NCBI GenBank assembly: GCA_964036045.1
Contig: OZ038382.1
Location: 41,184,090 to 41,248,089 of the forward strand
Length of the DNA stretch: 64,000 bases
Direction: 5' to 3'
Source: Eutreptiella sp. 'Long Island Sound 2002'
Taxonomy: Eukaryota; Euglenozoa; Euglenophyceae; Eutreptiales; Eutreptiaceae
Positions within the stretch are counted from its first letter, which is position 1. Each line of letters begins with the position of its first letter. This document shows positions 1 through 11,521 of the stretch, piece by piece. The notes beneath the pieces were generated by a model. The model saw only the letters and a list, made by a program, of their open reading frames with translations, searched no databases and had not been told where the DNA came from. The position numbers and the translations under genes are program-made.

Positions 1-106
1 ATATGGAACATGCCCCTTCTAAATTGTCGCCTAATGCCTTCCCGGAACGCTGAAGGGGGAGCTGCAATAACTTGACAGAAAGTCCGGAATTCAATTTTGA
101 GATATT

Positions 107-3100
107 GTGTCGGCAAGTATCACCACACTTCATTATGAAAGCACCTGGCTCTCACACCAAGCCATACCATACCATGCCAAGCCAAGCCAGCCATGCCTTG
201 GCTTGACGAGACGAGGCCAGCGAGCGCGCGCGCGCGGGGGGGTGGCGGGGGGTGCAATGGCAGTGTGGGTGTGTGGTGGCAGTGGACCAGAGCGAAAACT
301 TCAACGGGTAGGGCCAAAGGTGCCACTTTACGAAAGCACGCGTACAGCCTAGCCAACCACCACGCAGCAACCTGAAAATCCAATAAATGTGGAGTACCAA
401 AATGAAACTTTTTTGCAAAAATATGGAACATGCCCCTTCTAAATTGTCGCCTAATGCCTTCCCGGAACGCTGAAGGGGGAGCTGCAATAACTTGACAGAA
501 AGTCCCGAATTCAATTTTGAGATATTGTGTCGGCAAGTATCACCACACTTCATTATGAAAGCACCTTGCTCTCACACCAAGCCATACCATACCATGCCAA
601 GCCAAGCCAGCCATGCCTTGGCTTGACGAGACGAGGCGAGCGAGCGCGCGCGCGCGGGGGTGGCGGGGGGTGCAATGGCAGTGTGGGTGTGTGGTGGCAG
701 TGGACCAGAGCGAAAACTTCAACGGGTAGGGCGAAAGGTGCCACTTTACGAAAGCACGCGTACAGCCTAGCCAACCACCACGCAGCAACCTGAGAATCCA
801 ATAAATGTGGCGTACCAAAATGAAACTTTTTTGCAAAAATATGGAACATGCCCCTTCTAAATTGTCGCCTAATGCCTTCCCGGAACGCTGAAGGGGGAGC
901 TGCAATAACTTGACAGAAAGTCCCGAATTCAATTTTGAGATATTGTGTCGGCAAGTATCACGGCACTTCATTATGAAAGCACCTGGCTCTCACACCAAGC
1001 CATACCATACCATGCCAAGCCAAGCCAGCCATGCCTTGGCTTGACGAGACGAGGCGAGCGAGCGCGCGCGCGCGGGGGTGGCGCGGGGTGCAATGGCAGT
1101 GTGGGTGTGTGGTGGCAGTGGACCAGAGCGAAAACTTCAACGGGTAGGGCGAAAGGTGCCACTTTAGGAAAGCACGCGTACAGCCTAGCCAACCACCACG
1201 CAGCAACCTGAAAATCCAATAAATGTGGCGTACCAAAATGAAACTTTTTTGCAAAAATATGGAACATGCCCCTTCTAAATTTTCTTCTAATGCCTTCCCG
1301 GAACGCTGAAGGGGGAGCTGCAATAACTTGACAGAAAGTCCCGAATTAAATTTTGAGATATTGTGTCGGCAAGTATCACCACACTTCATTATGAAAGCAC
1401 CTGGCTCTCACACCAAGCCATACCATACCATGCCAAGCCAAGCCAGCCATGCCTTGGCTTGACGAGACGAGGCGAGCGAGCGCGCGCGCGCGGGGGTGGC
1501 GGGGGTGCAATGGCAGTGTGGGTGTGTGGTGGCAGTGGACCAGAGCGAAAACTTCAACGGGTAGGGCGAAAGGTGCCACTTTACAAAGGCACGCGTACAG
1601 CCTAGCCAACCACCACGCAGCAACCTGAACATCCAATAAATGTGGCGTACCAAAATGAAACTTTTTTGCAAAAATATGGCTTCCCGGAGCGCTGAAGGGG
1701 GAGGTGCAATAACTTGACAGAAAGTCCCGAATTCAATTTTGAGATATTGTGTGGGCAAGTATCACCACACTTCATTATGAAAGCACCTGGCTCTCACACC
1801 AAGCCATACCATACCATGCCAAGCTAAGCCAGCCATGCCTTGGCTTGACGAGACAAGGCCAGCGAGCGCGCGCGCTCGCGGGGGTGGCGGGGGGTGCAAT
1901 GGCAGTGTGGGTGTGTGGTGGCAGTGGACCAGAGCGAAAACTTCAACGGGTAGGGCGAAAGGTGCCACTTTACGAAAGCACGCGTACAGCCTAGCCAACC
2001 ACCACGCAGCAACCTGAAAATCCAATAAATGTGGAGTACCAAAATGAAACTTTTTTGCAAAAATATGGAACATGCCCCTTCTAAATTGTCGCCTAATGCC
2101 TTCCCGGAACGCTGAAGGGGGAGCTGCAATAACCTGACAGAAAGTCCCGAATTCAATTTTGAGATATTGTGTCGGCAAGTATCACCACACTTCATTCTGA
2201 AAGCACCTGGCACTCACACCAAGCCATACCATACCATGCCAAGCCAAGCCAGCCATGCCTTGGCTTGACGAGACGAGGCGAGCGAGCGCGCGCGCGCGGG
2301 GGTGGCGGGGGGTGCAATGGCAGTGTGGGTGTGTGCTGGCAGTGGACCAGAGCGAAAACTTCAACGGGTAGGGCGAAAGGTGCCACTTTACGAAAGCACG
2401 CGTACAGCCTAGCCAACCACCACGCAGCAACCTGAAAATCCAATAAATGTGGCGTACCAAAATGAAACTTTTTTGCAAAAATATGGAACATGCCCCTTCT
2501 AAATTTTCTTCTAATGCCTTCCCGGAACGCTGCAGGGGGGGCTGCAATAACTTGACAGAACGTCCCGAATTCAATTTTGAGATATTGTGTCGGCAAGTAT
2601 CACCACACTTCATTGTGAAAGCACCTGGCTCTCACACCAAGCCATACCATACCATGCCAAGCCAAGCCAGCCATGCCTTGGCTTGACGAGACGAGGCGAG
2701 CGAGCGCGCGCGCGCGGGGGTGGCGGGGGGTGCAATGGCAGTGTGGGTGTGTGGTGGCAATGGACCAGAGCGAAAACTTCAACGGGTAGGGCGAAAGGTG
2801 CCACTTTACGAAAGCACGCGTACAGCCTAGCCAACCACCACGCAGCAACCTGAAAATCCAATAAATGTGGCGTACCAAAATGAAACTTTTTTGCAAAAAT
2901 ATGGAACATGCCCCTTCTAAATTGTCGCCTAATGCCTTTCCGGAACGCTGAAGGGGGAGCTGCAATAACTTGACAGAAAGTCCCGAATTCAATTTTGAGA
3001 TATTGTGTCGGCAAGTATCACCCCACTTCATTATGAAAGCACCTGGCTCTCACACCAAGCCATACCATACCATGCCAAGCCAAGCCAGCCATGCCTTGGC

Positions 3101-3422
3101 TTGACGAGACGAGGCGAGCGAGCGCGCGCGCGCTGGGGTGGCGGGGGGTGCAATGGCAGTGTGGGTGTGTGGTGGCAGTGGACCAGAGCGAAAACTTCAA
3201 CGGGTAGGGCGAAAGGTGCCACTTTACGAAGGCACGCGTACAGCCTAGCCAACCACCACGCAGCAACCTGAACATCCAATAAATGTGGCGTACCAAAATG
3301 AAACTTTTTTGCAAAAATATGGAACATGCCCCTTCTAAATTGTCGCCTAATGCCTTCCCGGAACGCTGAAGGGGGAGCTGCAATAACTTGACAGAAAGTC
3401 CCGAATTCAATTTTGAGATATT
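107..3422 (+). repeat. 8-monomer higher-order repeat, copy 1 (3316 bp)
   Basis: Eight successive monomers starting at 107, 527, 945, 1363, 1749, 2169, 2587 and 3005 have individual variants that recur in the same order from 3423 onward. Spacing is 420, 418, 418, 386, 420, 418, 418, 418. The fourth interval is short because about 32-34 bp upstream of the CTTCCCGGA motif are missing near 1678. The phase chosen here is arbitrary. Confidence 0.9.
1678..1679 (+). other. Deletion junction in a satellite monomer (copy 1)
   Basis: The sequence passes directly from AAAAATATGG to CTTCCCGGAG here, skipping the GAACATGCCCC to CTAATGC portion present in other monomers. The same junction recurs at about 4994-4995 in the second higher-order repeat, so the deletion predates that duplication. 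Confidence 0.85.
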
Positions 3423-6400
3423 GTGTCGGCAAGTATCACCACACTTCATTATGAAAGCACCTGGCTCTCACACCAAGCCATACCATACCATGCCAAGCCA
3501 AGCCAGCCATGCCTTGGCTTGACGAGACGAGGCCAGCGAGCGCGCGCGCGCGGGGGGGTGGCGTTGGGTGCAATGGCAGTGTGGGTGTGTGGTGGCAGTG
3601 GACCAGAGCGAAAACTTCAACGGGTAGGGCCAAAGGTGCCACTTTACGAAAGCACGCGTACAGCCTAGCCAACCACCACGCAGCAACCTGAAAATCCAAT
3701 AAATGTGGAGTACCAAAATGAAACTTTTTTGCAAAAATATGGAACATGCCCCTTCTAAATTGTCGCCTAATGCCTTCCCGGAACGCTGAAGGGGGAGTTG
3801 CAATAACTTGACAGAAAGTCCCGAATTCAATTTTGAGATATTGTGTCGGCAAGTATCACCACACTTCATTATGAAAGCACCTTGCTCTCACACCAAGCCA
3901 TACCATACCATGCCAAGCCAAGCCAGCCATGCCTTGGCTTGACGAGACGAGGCGAGCGAGCGCGCGCGCGCGGGGGTGGCGGGGGGTGCAATGGCAGTGT
4001 GGGTGTGTGGTGGCAGTGGACCAGAGCGAAAACTTCAACGGGTAGGGCGAAAGGTGCCACTTTACGAAAGCACGCGTACAGCCTAGCCAACCACCACGCA
4101 GCAACCTGAGAATCCAATAAATGTGGCGTACCAAAATGAAACTTTTTTGCAAAAATATGGAACATGCCCCTTCTAAATTGTCGCCTAATGCCTTCCCGGA
4201 ACGCTGAAGGGGGAGCTGCAATAACTTGACAGAAAGTCCCGAATTCAATTTTGAGATATTGTGTCGGCAAGTATCACGGCACTTCATTATGAAAGCACCT
4301 GGCTCTCACACCAAGCCATACCATACCATGCCAAGCCAAGCCAGCCATGCCTTGGCTTGACGAGACGAGGCGAGCGAGCGCGCGCGCGCGGGGGTGGCGC
4401 GGGGTGCAATGGCAGTGTGGGTGTGTGGTGGCAGTGGACCAGAGCGAAAACTTCAACGGGTAGGGCGAAAGGTGCCACTTTAGGAAAGCACGCGTACAGC
4501 CTAGCCAACCACCACGCAGCAACCTGAAAATCCAATAAATGTGGCGTACCAAAATGAAACTTTTTTGCAAAAATATGGAACATGCCCCTTCTAAGTTTTC
4601 TTCTAATGCCTTCCCGGAACGCTGAAGGGGGAGCTGCAATAACTTGACAGAAAGTCCCGAATTAAATTTTGAGATATTGTGTCGGCAAGTATCACCACAC
4701 TTCATTATGAAAGCACCTGGCTCTCACACCAAGCCATACCATACCATGCCAAGCCAAGCCAGCCATGCCTTGGCTTGACGAGACGAGGCGAGCGAGCGCG
4801 CGCGCGGGGGGGTGGCGGGGGTGCAATGGCAGTGTGGGTGTGTGGTGGCAGTGGACCAGAGCGAAAACTTCAACGGGTAGGGCGAAAGGTGCCACTTTAC
4901 AAATACACGCGTACAGCCTAGCCAACCACCACGCAGCAACCTGAACATCCAATAAATGTGGCGTACCAAAATGAAACTTTTTTGCAAAAATATGGCTTCC
5001 CGGAGCGCTGAAGGGGGAGGTGCAATAACTTGACAGAAAGTCCCGAATTCAATTTTGAGATATTGTGTGGGCAAGTATCACCACACTTCATTATGAAAGC
5101 ACCTGGCTCTCACACCAAGCCATACCATACCATGCCAAGCTAAGCCAGCCATGCCTTGGCTTGACGAGACAAGGCCAGCGAGCGCGCGCGCTCGCGGGGG
5201 TGGCGGGGGGTGCAATGGCAGTGTGGGTGTGTGGTGGCAGTGGACCAGAGCGAAAACTTCAACGGGTAGGGCGAAAGGTGCCACTTTACGAAAGCACGCG
5301 TACAGCCTAGCCAACCACCACGCAGCAACCTGAAAATCCAATAAATGTGGAGTACCAAAATGAAACTTTTTTGCAAAAATATGGAACATGCCCCTTCTAA
5401 ATTGTCGCCTAATGCCTTCCCGGAACGCTGAAGGGGGAGCTGCAATAACTTGACAGAAAGTCCCGAATTCAATTTTGAGATATTGTGTCGGCAAGTATCA
5501 CCACACTTCATTATGAAAGCACCTGGCTCTCACACCAAGCCATACCATACCATGCCAAGCCAAGCCAGCCATGCCTTGGCTTGACGAGACGAGGCGAGCG
5601 AGCGCGCGCGCGCGGGGGTGGCGGGGGGTGCAATGGCAGTGTGGGTGTGTGGTGGCAGTGGACCAGAGCGAAAACTTCAACGGGTAGGGCGAAAGGTGCC
5701 ACTTTACGAAAGCACGCGTACAGCCTAGCCAACCACCACGCAGCAACCTGAAAATCCAATGAATGTGGCGTACCAAAATGAAACTTTTTTGCAAAAATAT
5801 GGAACATGCCCCTTCTAGATTTTCTTCTAATGCCTTCCCGGAACGCTGAAGGGGGAGCTGCAATAACTTGACAGAAAGTCCCGAATTCAATTTTGAGATA
5901 TTGTGTCGGCAAGTATCACCACACTTCATTCTGAAAGCACCTGGCACTCACACCAAGCCATACCATACCATGCCAAGCCAAGCCAGCCATGCCTTGGCTT
6001 GACGAGACGAGGCGAGCGAGCGCGCGCGCGCGGGGGTGGCGGGGGGTGCAATGGCAGTGTGGGTGTGTGCTGGCAGTGGACCAGAGCGAAAACTTCAACG
6101 GGTAGGGCGAAAGGTGCCACTTTACGAAAGCACGCGTACAGCCTAGCCAACCACCACGCAGCAACCTGAAAATCCAATAAATGTGGCGTACCAAAATGAA
6201 ACTTTTTTGCAAAAATATGGAACATGCCCCTTCTAAATTTTCTTCTAATGCCTTCCCGGAACGCTGCAGGGGGGGCTGCAATAACTTGACAGAAAGTCCT
6301 GAATTCAATTTTGAGATATTGTGTCGGCAAGTATCACCACACTTCATTGTGAAAGCACCTGGCTCTCACACCAAGCCATACCATACCATGCCAAGCCAAG

Positions 6401-7156
6401 CCAGCCATGCCTTGGCTTGACGAGACGAGGCGAGCGAGCGCGCGCGCGCGGGGGTGGCGGGGGGTGCAATGGCAGTGTGGGTGTGTGGTGGCAATGGACC
6501 AGAGCGAAAACTTCAACGGGTAGGGCGAAAGGTGCCACTTTACGAAAGCACGCGTACAGCCTAGCCAACCACCACGCAGCAACCTGAAAATCCAATAAAT
6601 GTGGCGTACCAAAATGAAACTTTTTTGCAAAAATATGGAACATGCCCCTTCTAAATTGTCGCCTAATGCCTTTCCGGAACGCTGAAGGGGGAGCTGCAAT
6701 AACTTGACAGAAAGTCCCGAATTCAATTTTGAGATATTGTGTCGGCAAGTATCACCCCACTTCATTATGAAAGCACCTGGCTCTCACACCAAGCCATACC
6801 ATACCATGCCAAGCCAAGCCAGCCATGCCTTGGCTTGACGAGACGAGGCGAGCGAGCGCGCGCGCGCTGGGGTGGCGGGGGGTGCAATGGCAGTGTGGGT
6901 GTGTGGTGGCAGTGGACCAGAGCGAAAACTTCAACGGGTAGGGCGAAAGGTGCCACTTTACGAAAGCACGCGTACAGCCTAGCCAACCACCACGCAGCAA
7001 CCTGAAAATCCAATAAATGTGGCGTACCAAAATGAAACTTTTTTGCAAAAATATGGAACATGCCCCTTCTAAATTTTCTTCTAATGCCTTCCCGGAACGC
7101 TGAAGGGGGAGCTGCAATAACTTGACAGAAAGTCCCGAATTCAATTTTGAGATATT
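3423..7156 (+). repeat. Higher-order repeat, copy 2 (9 monomers, 3734 bp)
   Basis: Monomers at 3423, 3843, 4261, 4679, 5065, 5903, 6321 and 6739 match, one for one, those of the preceding 3316-bp repeat, including the 386-bp short interval. An extra 418-bp monomer at 5485-5902 has no partner in copy 1, so the unit is 418 bp longer. This is the footprint expected of unequal exchange by one monomer. A further partial monomer from 7157 runs to the element 1 boundary. Confidence 0.88.
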
Positions 7157-7440
7157 GTGTCGGCAAGTATCACCACACTTCATTATGAAAGCACCTGGCT
7201 CTCACACCAAGCCATACCATACCATGCCAAGCCAAGCCAGCCATGCCTTGGCTTGACGAGACGAGGCCAGCGAGCGCGCCCGCGCGGGGGTGGCGGGGGG
7301 TGCAATGGCAGTCTGGGTGTGTGGTGGCAGTGGACCAGAGCGAAAACTTCAACGGGTAGGGCCAAAGGTGCCACTTTACGAAAGCACGCGTACAGCCTAG
7401 CCAACCACCACGCAGCAACCTGAGAATCCAATAAATGTGG

Positions 7441-10032
7441 CCAGCCAGCCAGCCAGTCACAGGCGAGTTCCTGGGAACCAAGGAGCTCCAAGGCCAACCG
7501 ACAGTGGCTCCCTATGCTCCCTTAATGGCAGGTCCCAACTCCACCCTGAGCCAGAGATATGGCCCCGCCATTATCACCCAGGAGTTGGTAGCTGAAAATG
7601 GGCTGTTTCAGCCCAAACTGAAATTAACTCAAAAATCCCCAAAATTGACCCCTCGTCTGGACCCGCCAGAGGTAGGGACGAGGCAACTGACCCTGTGCCC
7701 TTCGAGTACGAACCCCCTGAAGCCCTCACCCAACCTGGCTCCCTCTGAGGTCCCGGCATCAGGGCAACACGGATGAGTCATGTGGGGTCATGATGCCAAA
7801 ATCACCAAAATTGGCGTCATTCCCACGCGTGGCTCGCCCGGCCAAGGTAAGGCCAATGGCTCACAGGGTAGGAGGCAGGACCTAGGACTTATATCTGAGT
7901 GTACAACTTGAAGTTAGGTCCGGGCTCATTCTGGGCTTAGAGAAATGGGGCCGCCAATTGACCACACGGAAGGGGGAAATTGGGGTCCCAAAATTGGGTC
8001 ATTTTGGCTGCCTGAAATGAGCCAAAATTCGGTGTGCTCCCAATAGTATATCTCCACGCCGGCTTGGAGATCGGATCCGCCATTCCATGCGTAATCCATC
8101 AGGAGCCCAACAAAGACTCCCATGCACTTGGCTCCCAAAGATCTTCATGCCACTCGGCGTGGTGACGATCCCAATTGGGTCCACAAATGCAAAAATGGCA
8201 AAATTGCCCATACTCAATTTGGCCTAGCGCCTTAACGAAGGCGGCTCCGCTTCGCCCACGTAGTGTGTGGACCATGGGGATCATTACCCATAACACCCAT
8301 GTCATATGTGGTCCATTGGTCCATGCGTCCGGCGTGCACGAAGGTTAGAACATGGGGCACGGCGGGCAGCAAAAGTGGAAAAATGCTCAAAATGGCCAAA
8401 AATGCGCACACTCATGGTTGAGGCAAATGAGGCACATGCCCGACTCGGACCGGAGTGTGCCATAGGATTGGTATCAAGTCATATTGGTCCAACATATCTT
8501 TTGGGCGTCGCCCAACTCCTCCGATATTGGGAATGGCAGGGTCGCCAAGTGAGCCCATGATTTGGGATAGTCCCAAATCGCCAACATGGCGGCCACGGTA
8601 TGTCAAGCCTAAGAGGAGTTATTCGCCGGGTCTAAGATATGTTGGGCACCGAAGTATGTACCCTCATATCATACTTGAGTCATGATGTCAATTGAGCGCA
8701 ACGTTGAGATACACGGTCGCCACTTGACATCATGACGAGCCAAAAATGGCAAAATTGGCACAATGACACACAAAAGTGCCTTGAAAGGTCTACAATTGTA
8801 TTATAATATCTCCGGCTTGGATCGTGCAATCACTTAATCCTTCTAAACACAATGACTTGACACCATTGACCTTCGATCCCACATATGTGCTCCACTTGGG
8901 GCGCCTTGAAAGGTTACGAGCGCTACTTCCCAAGTGGGCACATGAAAATATGGAAAATTGTAAAACACACACCTTGCTCCCAACGCATCTCTTCGGGATC
9001 ACCACACAAGCTTCCCTTCACGAAGGTTAGGCATGCAATTGACTGTAGGGAGTATGGAGAAGGGGCTTGCACAATATGAGGTCCATTGGCGGGTTTGACT
9101 TGGAGCAATGGACCCGCCAAATGGGCACGCAACACAACACATGGCACATACCACATATTGCCCAAAAAGGTAGCTCCCACCACGATATGTCATGCCCCTC
9201 CAAGGGCATAACTTTGTGTCAATCGCTCATAGGAACTCAAGGAGAGTTCCTATGCCACACCAACACTTGCGCGCTACACTCGAAAGTTATCTTAACGCAC
9301 GCAATATCATGGCCAAAGAGTTATAACGCAAACTCTACCCAATTGACCATGATCCATTACACTAGCGCGCACGTGTGGAAACGCAAGGCATATAATGCTT
9401 CCTCAATTACGTCGGGAGTATTGTAAATACATCCCACGTTTCCTTATCGTAATTCCTCGCAAGCAACACGAGATATGACCTTCACATGTGGCCTCACGAA
9501 TCAACTTTGTTTTGCCCATATCTTTAAGACAAATGGAGGGCAGGATAAAAGGGAAGTTGATTCGTGCATACGGAAGCACGTAGGTCCACTCGAAAGAGGT
9601 CAAATCAAGTGCGGGGATGTCGAAGTCGAAAATCCGATTTCGACATCCTGAAAAATTCGGATTAAGGTTGCGAGTATTAATTATGAAAATTGCGGAAGCA
9701 TCCATGCAGTTCCTGGCGACTTTGGAGCCTTCGTGACGGATAGCGTTAAAATTTCCATTATAAACAGTTAAACTGGCGGTTACGGTAAAGTCGCGAACCA
9801 ACCGCCAGCAGTCAAAACAGTGAGTATCGGAACGGAAGCGTAAAAATTGACGGAAACAATATGAAAATAAAACCCTGTTGATTCCTGATATTCTGATACA
9901 CAAATCTCCGCTGGCGGTGCATCGGTTGCCGATGCGGGGCTTCACGGCACGGAACACGCCGTGCATGGGGTTAGTGGACCGGAGACCGGTTGTATGCCGT
10001 AACCTGGCCATGGGGTTCTGGGTACCGCTTCA
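7441..10032 (-). repeat. Element 1 3' LTR (left copy)
   Basis: This is a direct repeat of 21681-24256 at a constant offset of 14224 bp. On the element strand it begins TGAAGCGG next to the polypurine tract. Its outer end is blurred by (CCAG)n at 7441-7456, so the boundary could lie anywhere from 7436 to 7441. Near the U3 end it contains a 10-bp perfect inverted repeat (9615-9624 with 9639-9648). No coding function is recognised in it. Confidence 0.9.
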
Positions 10033-10043
10033 CCCCCCTCCTT
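10033..10043 (-). promoter_or_regulatory. Element 1 polypurine tract
   Basis: On the minus strand this reads AAGGAGGGGGG and abuts the TG start of the 3' LTR at 10032. All eleven bases are purines. Its position fits the primer for plus-strand DNA synthesis. Confidence 0.85.
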
Positions 10044-11521
10044 AGAGCAAACCCTGGGGGGGCTCGATAACACCCACGCATGGCAGCGGGTACCCAGGAC
10101 CACTCCCTGAAAGGGGGGGGGGTGTCACATCCTCACTTCAGTAAGTCACAGTAAGATAGGTATCCCACAGTGGGATAGGTATGCTGCTGTAACAGCTCGT
10201 AGCACATGTATAGTATCAAGTATCAAGTCCCGGGTCCTGGCGGCGATTGTTCGGCATCCAAGGGACCCGTTAACCCATACCAGGCGAACCGGGTGCCGGC
10301 TGCTACGGTCACCACCACAGTGGCAGTGGCATACACGGCCAACATAGGCGTCACACGACGGCCGAGGTGGCCCCACAAGTCGAGAGCGACCACAAGGATC
10401 CATCAGGCTACCCCAAGCTTCCCAAGGCCCGCCGACTGGGGAGAGTCCCCACGGGTCCTTCCTCGGGCGCACCATGTCCATATCCATACGACGCGAGTCC
10501 AGAGTGCCATAGTCGAGCTCCTTACGAACCCCAGATCGTAAGGGAACTCCTCCTGAAGGGATCGGGCATCAAGGCCGTCTTTTCCCTCGCCCTACTGCCA
10601 CGAAGGCCATACATGAGGGAGTCCTCATGCAGTGTGGGCGGAGGCGTCGACTCCTCAGACCACCAGTTTCCCAGGGAGACTGACCGAGGTCAGGAGCACC
10701 GGAGGCCGCCATCCGAATGCAAGTGCGTCTGCAAATCGGTAGGCTCACACTGGGACTGACAGTGGCGGACCGCTGGGAGTGTAGTCAGGCAACTGGGCTT
10801 CCCGCCTGGCGCCATCAGGATCTCCACACATCACAGCGAATAGGGCAACACGGTATCACGGGCACTCAAACAGTAGAATCTGTAATCAAGTACTGGTCCA
10901 GGCTGGACCAGGCTGTAAGAATATGTACACGGCGACTCAAGGCGCCTCTGTATCGCGATTCGTGGTGAAAAACAGTCCATCCCTCAGCGATGGGCTGATG
11001 ACACTTAACATACAGATGCACATATCCTGGAGGGCAGAAAAACAAGCAATAATCTGGGTAAATAGGCGTGTAAACACACTCAGAACAGAGTGCCAAACCA
11101 CGCCACGGTCAGGATAAGGCAAATGCAGGAGGATGGACAGGATAACGCCTGAGTTCAGGCATATATAGTCTCGAGACACACGTCGACTGGCCTGGATTCC
11201 GCAAATGCCATGGAACCAGACCACACACTCAAAAATCGCAATGCCGATGACAGCGGCATCCGTTGCGCAACGTCGTATGGGCTTCAAGGCCCCAAGAGCT
11301 CAAAAATATGAGGGTCAGTCGCCCTACCTGGTTTCCCAAGGATTCAGCAGGGGGGGTGAGTGACGAATAAAAGAAGAGAGGGGCCATCCTCCTCTGGATT
11401 CAGCAGGGGGGGGTATATGGCCACTCTGTCACCGAAAGATGGAAGAGAGCAAGCAAGTAAGGGACGATTCGTCGGCCTCACAAGCGCTCATAACACATCA
11501 GGGGAGAGCTCAGGGCGCTGA
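10044..11521 (-). other. Element 1 non-coding stretch between pol and 3' LTR
   Basis: About 1.5 kb separates the pol stop from the polypurine tract. Only short frames are present, with no recognisable env or other domain. A motif GGATTCAGCAGGGGGG occurs at 11340-11355 and again at 11396-11411. It probably forms the 3' untranslated region of the element transcript. Confidence 0.7.

Larger units (their letters stand above)
1..7440 (+). repeat. Satellite block 1: 418-bp monomer array
   Basis: Head-to-tail tandem repeats fill this stretch, about 17.7 copies, cut off by the window start and ended by insertion of element 1. Most monomers are 418 or 420 bp and two are 386 bp. Each carries the same landmarks in order: a direct repeat of CCANN pentamers, an inverted repeat CAAGCCAAG/CTTGGCTTG, an alternating CG run, a G-rich tract, AATAAA, a palindrome TTTTTGCAAAAA, and usually one GAATTC. 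Many monomers here carry a GTCGCC variant where most monomers in the other blocks have TTCTTC. Both strands of every monomer hold open frames of 88 to 143 codons, but 418 is not a multiple of 3 and nothing suggests they are genes. Confidence 0.97.

Noticed and set aside
107-7423. Open frames of 88, 133 and 143 codons in every satellite monomer on both strands (also in blocks 2 and 3)
   Set aside because: They repeat because the DNA repeats. Two overlapping minus-strand frames and a plus-strand frame are open over the same bases, they show no recognisable domain, and indels shift them freely between monomers.
8018-8028. TGAGCCAAAAT, an 11-base match to the complement of the dinoflagellate spliced leader
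   Set aside because: A match this short is expected by chance in 64 kb, and the adjoining bases do not continue the leader sequence, so it cannot support the organism call.
9403-10011. Minus-strand frame of about 200 codons inside the LTR of element 1, also in the right LTR
   Set aside because: No domain, different length in the two LTRs, and LTR position make a chance frame more likely than a gene.
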